10,569 bases of DNA. Origin: Bacteroidales bacterium UBA1208 (GTDB lineage: Bacteria; Bacteroidota; Bacteroidia; Bacteroidales; P3). How positions within the stretch are numbered: position 1 is the stretch's first letter; each line of letters begins with the position of its first letter. The DNA lies in the NCBI GenBank assembly GCA_002309955.1, contig DBXQ01000086.1, forward strand, positions 1-10,569, written 5' to 3'. Positions 5,144 through 10,569 of the stretch are shown here, one piece after another. The translations under genes were made by a program, and so were the position numbers. A model generated the notes under the pieces. It had not been told where the DNA came from. It saw only the letters and a program-made list of their open reading frames with translations, and did not search any database.

Positions 5144-8100
5144 ATGAACAACAATTATTATTATGACCCCACGAACTGCCGATGCGGCAAAAGAAGTCGG
5201 GTCACGAAAGGTTTATTATGCCTTGCAGCAGTATTCCTTGCCATACTGCTACCGGCAGCCTTGCAAGCCACACCGCAGAACGGATCCACTTATTTCCGCA
5301 ATGCAAGCAATTACGATGCCTACTCCTTGGGCAGGGGCAGAATCCACTACAAGGTTCTTGTATTTGCCGACGGGGTGGAACACAACTACAATGCCGGTAA
5401 AGGCGGAAATGGTTCACGCATATGGACACATGTCCCCGATGCCGACAGATGGCCCAACTTCATCTATTACGCATCAGACAACCTCAAATGCAAGGCCGGT
5501 GCTGTGCCCGGCAGGCCGCGGGACAAGGGATGGGCAGAGCTGAAAGTGACCCAGGGCATTGTGGTGGTGACCAACAGCTACGACGGCAGCAACCCGGTAT
5601 TCACTGCCGACAACAATTGGCATTCGGTGGATTTGCGTCGCAGCGACGGCAACGACCATTTGACTTACTTAGAGTTCGACTGGTATTTACCCGACAACAT
5701 GCAAAATGTCTTGTTCCAAAGTTGCATTGAATCAGTATACCACGAAAGCGGTGGCAACACCTATGATACCAGCCAATTTTCTGTTGGTTATTTCGACGGT
5801 GGCGAACAACAGCCACAGTTGATGAATCCTATTTTCTATACAGCCAACTACAACGGGGTGTCCAGCTACGGAGTGGCAGGCTACGGCATGTTGGCAGTAC
5901 CCTATGTCGCTTTCCAGCAGACCTATCAATACTACACAGCGTGGAATCCCACCAACATACCCTGCACCGACCAGTCAGGTCTAATCTATGTGCCCAGCTG
6001 CGACTCGGTGCAGACAGGATTTCACATCACCATGCAGACCCGCCACAGCATGTCGACAGCCGACACCACGAGGAGACAATGGCTGCGCTCCAACATGGTG
6101 AACATACCGGCCTACCATAAAATCTACGACATGAAAGTAGGCTACTACACCTATTTCGACGAGCGGACGAACCTGTATCACCAGGACATGCGCTACCATG
6201 ATATCAGCTGGAAGTTTCAACTGCCAAGCGAAACCGACATCGTGCCAAACGACTTGTTCGAGATACAACGGGCCTACGACAGCAACTACACCGATGCGCA
6301 GACCATTGCCACCATCCCCATCACCTGGGGTGTAGGGGATTCGCTGCTGGACACCACCTACCACTATGTCGACTCCTCCGAGGAGGCAATGAACAACCCC
6401 TTGGAGACCATCCACAAAAAGATATACTACCGTGTGCGGCGTGCATCGGCCGCCGTGTGGGGATGGGATGACCACCCCTACGCCGCCAAAAGCTTCAATT
6501 TTATCCGCGCCGAAATGCCATACATGTGGAGAATGTACTACAGAATCGACGACGACTTCTTCAACAACCATAAGATACATTTGATTTTCCACATGCCAAA
6601 CGGTGGGTGGGGCGACGGCACTATCGAGTCGCCGAGAACCACATCGTTCTATTGGGACAGACACGCCACCGTGTGCATCGAGAAAATATTGAGAGAGACG
6701 CATGACACTGTACTAATCCGCGTACCGGCCGACTCAGTGACCGCCGTTCTGGAATATTACCACCTGCATCCAGTATACGACACATTCCACGACGGAACCC
6801 CTATCTTACATGTGGTGGATGAGTTGACCACACCCTGCATACACTACAAATACCGGTTCTATTACGACACCACTGGCATGGCGCTGCCACTGCTCTCCTA
6901 CGGCATCGACAACACCATACCTGAAGAAATTTACCTGCGCGGAAACGTGGCACCCTACTTCACCAATGCCGCCGGCCTTAACAGCCTGGCAGCCTCCAAC
7001 CAAGAATACCCCGACCACGTGCTGCTGACGTGGTCTGCCACCGAAGGAGGGGTGGACGACTACCTTGTAGAAACCCGAGCAGACAGTACTGAAGACTGGC
7101 AGATTCTGGGTACCACAGCCTCCAACTACTGGCGGGACGAAACGGCCGACCCGTCGGTGAGCGCGGAGTGGCAATACCGCGTAACAATGCGCTATACCTG
7201 CCAAGGCGTCACCACAAGCGACAGCCGCCAGACTGTCGGCGCCCGCTCACCCTGGGGACGAGTGAGCGGACGGGTGCATTATGAGGACGGCACCGCCTGC
7301 CCCGGCATCACTGTGGTGGCCACACGCAGCGACAGCACTGTGGTGCAGACTGTGGTGACGGACAACAGCGGATTCTATCAATTCGACAGCCTGCCATACG
7401 GCGGCAATCAGGAATATGTCATCACTCCCACCTCGCAGCATGCCACATTCCACTATAACAACACCGAATCGGGTTCAGCAACGGTAAACCTGTCGCTGAA
7501 CAGATGTCTGGTTACGGGTATCAACTTCGACAACATCTCGGCAGTGCGACTCACGGGACGTGTACTGTACGAGAACAGCTCCATCCCCGTGCGAGATGCC
7601 AATCTATTGCTTAACGGCAACATCGTAAGCTTGGCCAACTCAGCATTGAAGACCGATGCTTCGGGACATTTCGAGTTGCGGGTGCCGCAAAGAAGTGCAT
7701 TCACCCTGCAGGTGGTGAAAGAGGGGCATCATTTTGCCGAAGGCGGTTTTGTACGCATCAACGGCGACAGCGTGCTGACCCTGGAGACTCCGCTTGACGG
7801 GGTGCGGCTGTGGGACCAGACCAAGGTGCGGCTGGCAGGACGTGTGGCTGGTGGCCTGCTGCAACGACAGCTGCCTCTGGGATTCGGCGAATCGAACAAC
7901 AATCTGGGCGATAACCTTAAGCTGGTGCTTGAACTGGAGGGCGACAATGTGAGCTACATAGTACGCATACCGAGCGACCTTACGAGGGACACTATTGACT
8001 ATACGATACCCCATCTGGTGTACAACGGCACGAACACCCCCGACACTTCCGGATTCACCAACGTTCACTACCAGTTGCGGCGCATTGTCATTGAACCAGA

Positions 8101-10569
8101 CCCTGCAACGGGCGAGTACTGTGCCGACCTCTTCCCCGTGCGGTACAAAGTAATCCAAGCCACTGCACAGGGCTATTCCACCCTTTTCGCCCACGGCAGG
8201 TCAAGCGAGACCATCGACCTCAGCAACGCCGCCGGGAGCCAGGACACCGTGCGCCATCAAAGCAACAACCACTACACCCTTCACAATGCCGAATACCAGC
8301 TCACCTTCCGCAGCCCCATCAACATCACGTGCAAGCAGCTGCGCTATGGCATGGAGTTGGACTACTTTGGAGAGATGTTCCTTCAGCGAACCAATATCCA
8401 GAACACGCCAATCAACGTGCCCCTTGCCACGCAGGACAGCAACGGAATCTACCACTACCTTTTCGGAGCGCCAGTGTTCCTCACCGGCAACTACGACTTC
8501 CGCGCCTACGCCCACGAGGACTATTACTACAACAACGACCCCGACGGGGAGCATGACCAGGTGCGCATTCAGGGCGGCACGCTGAAAGTGTATAACGGGA
8601 TGCACGATGCAGCCAACACCCAGGTTATCACCAAAGAGCTCGACAGCCTTGGTCAGGCCGTTTTTACCATTCCCGTCGACTATGTGTCGTTTGTGCGCGA
8701 CGATGAGAATGTGCGTCGGGTACTCGACCTCTCGGTGGAGAGCGAAGGGGAATATGTCGAGCTGCAGGCCTTGAGGGGGTATGTGACAGGACACCGCGTT
8801 GCCGGGACAGGAACCGTCACTTCTGCCCACGGCACAATCAAGCTGCTGGATGTGCTGCGCGACCCACCGGGCAGCGGCTCGTCGGCCTTTGTCGAGGCAG
8901 GCTCGGAGTATTCGTATAGCTATACCTCCACATTCGACTTCAAGTTCGGCATCAATCTCGGCTTCACCTTCGGCAGCCAGGCCTCGGTGGTAATGGGAGC
9001 CTATATAGGTGTGGGCGGCGGCACCTTCGCCGGCCAGAATTTCAATATCAACTCTTCCACATCGTTTGCCGTTCCCGTCCATTCGGCCTATCACTACAAG
9101 CACGAAGGCAATTACACGTTCAAGACTACCGAACGCATCAGCACCAGCAACAGCCCCTACAACGTGGGGCAGGACGCCGACGTGTATATCGGAGCGGTGC
9201 AGAACGTGTATTACCGCATGGCGGATGCCGTGCAGCCCATCGACTCGATGACTTATGCCGCCCTTGCGGCACGCAGTGCCAACGGAAGCATGCACACCAT
9301 AGCGCAGGGCGTCGATGCCGCCGGCAAGCGCTATTATCTGGTCATTGGCAACGAGATTGAGGCTGGTCCCTATTTGTCCTCGACATTTGCCTACACCCAC
9401 AGCCATATTGTAAACAACATCATCCCCCAGCTGCAGATGCAGCGCGACGCACTGCTGTTGACATGCGACAGCGCCACGGCGAAAAGCATTGCAAATGCAC
9501 AGCAAAAGGTTGTCTATTGGAGCAGGGTGACCCCCGACGACACAAACTGGGCCCGTCTGGGTTCTTACAAGATGGTGTATCCTGATTTCGACACACTAAT
9601 CCGGGTGAACGAGGTGCAGAACTTCAACAGAACAATTGCCGACTGGTCATCGCTGCTGTTGATGAACGAAGCCGAGAAGGTGTCGGCCATCCACAACAAC
9701 AGCCACGACATGGTGGCAACCCACTCCATCAGCAGCGGCGCGACAGTGAGTGTGACGAACAATTACTCCTATAGCGATGCCTTCCACGTGTATATGGAAT
9801 ATCCCGGATTCAGCATCGGAGCGTCGAACCTGAGTAATATTGGAAGTTGGTTTGGCAATGCGGTGAGAGACCTGATGCTGGAAAAATACGGCAATATGAT
9901 GTTGCGCAGCCACGAAGGCGGCGACAACTACGACCCCGTCCGTTTCATCAGCAGCTGGGCGGGCAGCCATTTTGACTTCACTCTTACCCCCATACTGGAT
10001 TTCAACTGGAACCGCGACCCGACCCAAAAAACAACACACACCCGCACAATAGGCTACTCGCTCGTGCCCGATGCCTACAGCAATATGGATGTGTCGGTTT
10101 ACCGCATACGGAAGGAGAAGGGCGAGTTTTACTTATTCAACCGGGAGTCGGCAGAGACACGCAATCATGTGGCAGGTGGGAATGACTATCATAACGAGTA
10201 TTTGTATGGCTCGTTAGTCTATTATCTGCAAGGCGGTGCCACGAAATGTCCCTGTGAGGTGGCCGATAGCACGCATTATTACGTACCCCCAATGCCCATC
10301 TCGGCAGGATCGCTCAAACTGGAGAATCCCAAAGTGGACATCAATGTCCACGAGCGGAGCAATGTACCCGCCGACCGACCCGCGGTGTTCACACTCTATC
10401 TGTCGAACGAGGTGGAGGCGATGACAGGACCAGGAGCCACAGCAGCCATCCAGTTCAAGTTGAAGATGAACGACCTCAGCAACCCCCACGGGGCAAGAGT
10501 CTTTATCGACGGCATGCCCCTTACCGACGGCCGCACCATCACCCTCACCAAGGGACAGGTGGTCGTGAA
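5144..10569 (+). CDS. Giant secreted multidomain protein with FN3-like and tandem Ig-like (carboxypeptidase-regulatory) modules, open at the right edge
   Basis: One frame runs 1,808 codons from ATG 5144 to the window end without a stop. It has a signal peptide with an unusually long N-region: MNNNYYYDPTNCRCGKRSR, then hydrophobic GLLCLAAVFLAILLPAALQA with likely cleavage after Ala42. Residues about 45-340 are unrecognised and Tyr/Asn/Trp rich. FN3-like segments lie at about 350-450 (DLFEIQRAYDS...KKIYYRVRRAS) and 615-703 (VLLTWSATEGGVDDYLVETRAD...WQYRVTM). Three beta-sandwich modules begin with a G-R-V signature at about 709-711 (SGRVHYEDG, then TDNSGFYQFDSLPYG), 805-807 (TGRVLYENS, then TDASGHFELRVP) and 899-901 (AGRVAGG). 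The first two match carboxypeptidase-regulatory/SdrD-B-like domains. Residues 1237-1252 carry VLRDPPGSGSSAFVEAG, a motif I recall from very large hypothetical Bacteroidota proteins, followed by a Gly/Phe-rich stretch and a predicted helical part near 1420-1450 (IVNNIIPQLQMQRDALLL). No catalytic motif was seen. A surface structural or adhesive role is inferred. The C-terminus, which would show any type IX sorting signal, lies outside the window. Confidence 0.9.
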   Translation, partial: MNNNYYYDPTNCRCGKRSRVTKGLLCLAAVFLAILLPAALQATPQNGSTYFRNASNYDAYSLGRGRIHYKVLVFADGVEHNYNAGKGGNGSRIWTHVPDADRWPNFIYYASDNLKCKAGAVPGRPRDKGWAELKVTQGIVVVTNSYDGSNPVFTADNNWHSVDLRRSDGNDHLTYLEFDWYLPDNMQNVLFQSCIESVYHESGGNTYDTSQFSVGYFDGGEQQPQLMNPIFYTANYNGVSSYGVAGYGMLAVPYVAFQQTYQYYTAWNPTNIPCTDQSGLIYVPSCDSVQTGFHITMQTRHSMSTADTTRRQWLRSNMVNIPAYHKIYDMKVGYYTYFDERTNLYHQDMRYHDISWKFQLPSETDIVPNDLFEIQRAYDSNYTDAQTIATIPITWGVGDSLLDTTYHYVDSSEEAMNNPLETIHKKIYYRVRRASAAVWGWDDHPYAAKSFNFIRAEMPYMWRMYYRIDDDFFNNHKIHLIFHMPNGGWGDGTIESPRTTSFYWDRHATVCIEKILRETHDTVLIRVPADSVTAVLEYYHLHPVYDTFHDGTPILHVVDELTTPCIHYKYRFYYDTTGMALPLLSYGIDNTIPEEIYLRGNVAPYFTNAAGLNSLAASNQEYPDHVLLTWSATEGGVDDYLVETRADSTEDWQILGTTASNYWRDETADPSVSAEWQYRVTMRYTCQGVTTSDSRQTVGARSPWGRVSGRVHYEDGTACPGITVVATRSDSTVVQTVVTDNSGFYQFDSLPYGGNQEYVITPTSQHATFHYNNTESGSATVNLSLNRCLVTGINFDNISAVRLTGRVLYENSSIPVRDANLLLNGNIVSLANSALKTDASGHFELRVPQRSAFTLQVVKEGHHFAEGGFVRINGDSVLTLETPLDGVRLWDQTKVRLAGRVAGGLLQRQLPLGFGESNNNLGDNLKLVLELEGDNVSYIVRIPSDLTRDTIDYTIPHLVYNGTNTPDTSGFTNVHYQLRRIVIEPDPATGEYCADLFPVRYKVIQATAQGYSTLFAHGRSSETIDLSNAAGSQDTVRHQSNNHYTLHNAEYQLTFRSPINITCKQLRYGMELDYFGEMFLQRTNIQNTPINVPLATQDSNGIYHYLFGAPVFLTGNYDFRAYAHEDYYYNNDPDGEHDQVRIQGGTLKVYNGMHDAANTQVITKELDSLGQAVFTIPVDYVSFVRDDENVRRVLDLSVESEGEYVELQALRGYVTGHRVAGTGTVTSAHGTIKLLDVLRDPPGSGSSAFVEAGSEYSYSYTSTFDFKFGINLGFTFGSQASVVMGAYIGVGGGTFAGQNFNINSSTSFAVPVHSAYHYKHEGNYTFKTTERISTSNSPYNVGQDADVYIGAVQNVYYRMADAVQPIDSMTYAALAARSANGSMHTIAQGVDAAGKRYYLVIGNEIEAGPYLSSTFAYTHSHIVNNIIPQLQMQRDALLLTCDSATAKSIANAQQKVVYWSRVTPDDTNWARLGSYKMVYPDFDTLIRVNEVQNFNRTIADWSSLLLMNEAEKVSAIHNNSHDMVATHSISSGATVSVTNNYSYSDAFHVYMEYPGFSIGASNLSNIGSWFGNAVRDLMLEKYGNMMLRSHEGGDNYDPVRFISSWAGSHFDFTLTPILDFNWNRDPTQKTTHTRTIGYSLVPDAYSNMDVSVYRIRKEKGEFYLFNRESAETRNHVAGGNDYHNEYLYGSLVYYLQGGATKCPCEVADSTHYYVPPMPISAGSLKLENPKVDINVHERSNVPADRPAVFTLYLSNEVEAMTGPGATAAIQFKLKMNDLSNPHGARVFIDGMPLTDGRTITLTKGQVVV

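Noticed and set aside
8201..9505. 434-residue leftward frame, with several other leftward frames across 5200-10500
   Set aside because: All are antisense to the single 1,808-codon rightward frame, show the same Val/Gly/Ala/His-rich shadow composition, and lack promoters or motifs.

Overview
The window looks like a chromosomal segment of a member of the Bacteroidota, most likely the order Bacteroidales. The evidence is a fimbrillin-like lipoprotein preceded by a small Y-E-T-P type peptide gene, lipoproteins with short Cys signal peptides, TAnnTTTG-type -7 promoter elements, AT-rich leaders without Shine-Dalgarno sequences, and a giant secreted protein built from tandem Ig-like modules. Codons strongly prefer C in third position. 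This produces long antisense shadow ORFs that should not be annotated.

Layout, left to right: (1) 1-419, minus strand: the first 139 codons of dnaK, running off the left edge. (2) 420-759: a gene-free divergent region with a palindrome, an inverted repeat and a pair of direct repeats upstream of dnaK, and a promoter-like element for the rightward gene. (3) 760-2526, plus strand: a lipoprotein 5'-nucleotidase/metallophosphoesterase of normal family length, split by one in-frame TAG at 2065-2067. The frame after the stop is intact. (4) 2527-3036: a gene-free region rich in structure, with an imperfect pyrimidine/purine hairpin (about 2573-2700) and a three-copy repeat family, two copies of which form terminal inverted repeats around about 160 bases (2735-2937), resembling a small non-autonomous mobile element. 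(5) 3037-4954, minus strand: a two-gene unit of a small conserved-type peptide followed by a fimbrillin-like lipoprotein with a C-terminal Fib_succ_major/DUF1566-like domain. (6) 4955-5143: an AT-rich divergent promoter region with one TAnnTTTG element on each strand. (7) 5144-10569, plus strand: one uninterrupted frame of 1,808 codons, still open at the right edge, encoding a giant secreted multidomain protein.

Functionally, dnaK is housekeeping. The rest is cell-envelope or surface biology: a nucleotide-scavenging type lipoprotein (probably broken here), a surface/pilin-like lipoprotein with its small upstream partner, and a very large exported Ig/FN3-like protein. The divergent arrangement at 4955-5143 would allow the pilin-like unit and the giant protein to be co-controlled, but nothing in the sequence proves it. 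I found no RNA genes, CRISPR arrays or transposase genes. The most useful second looks are the isolated stop in the nucleotidase, the giant protein, and the repeat element at 2735-2978.
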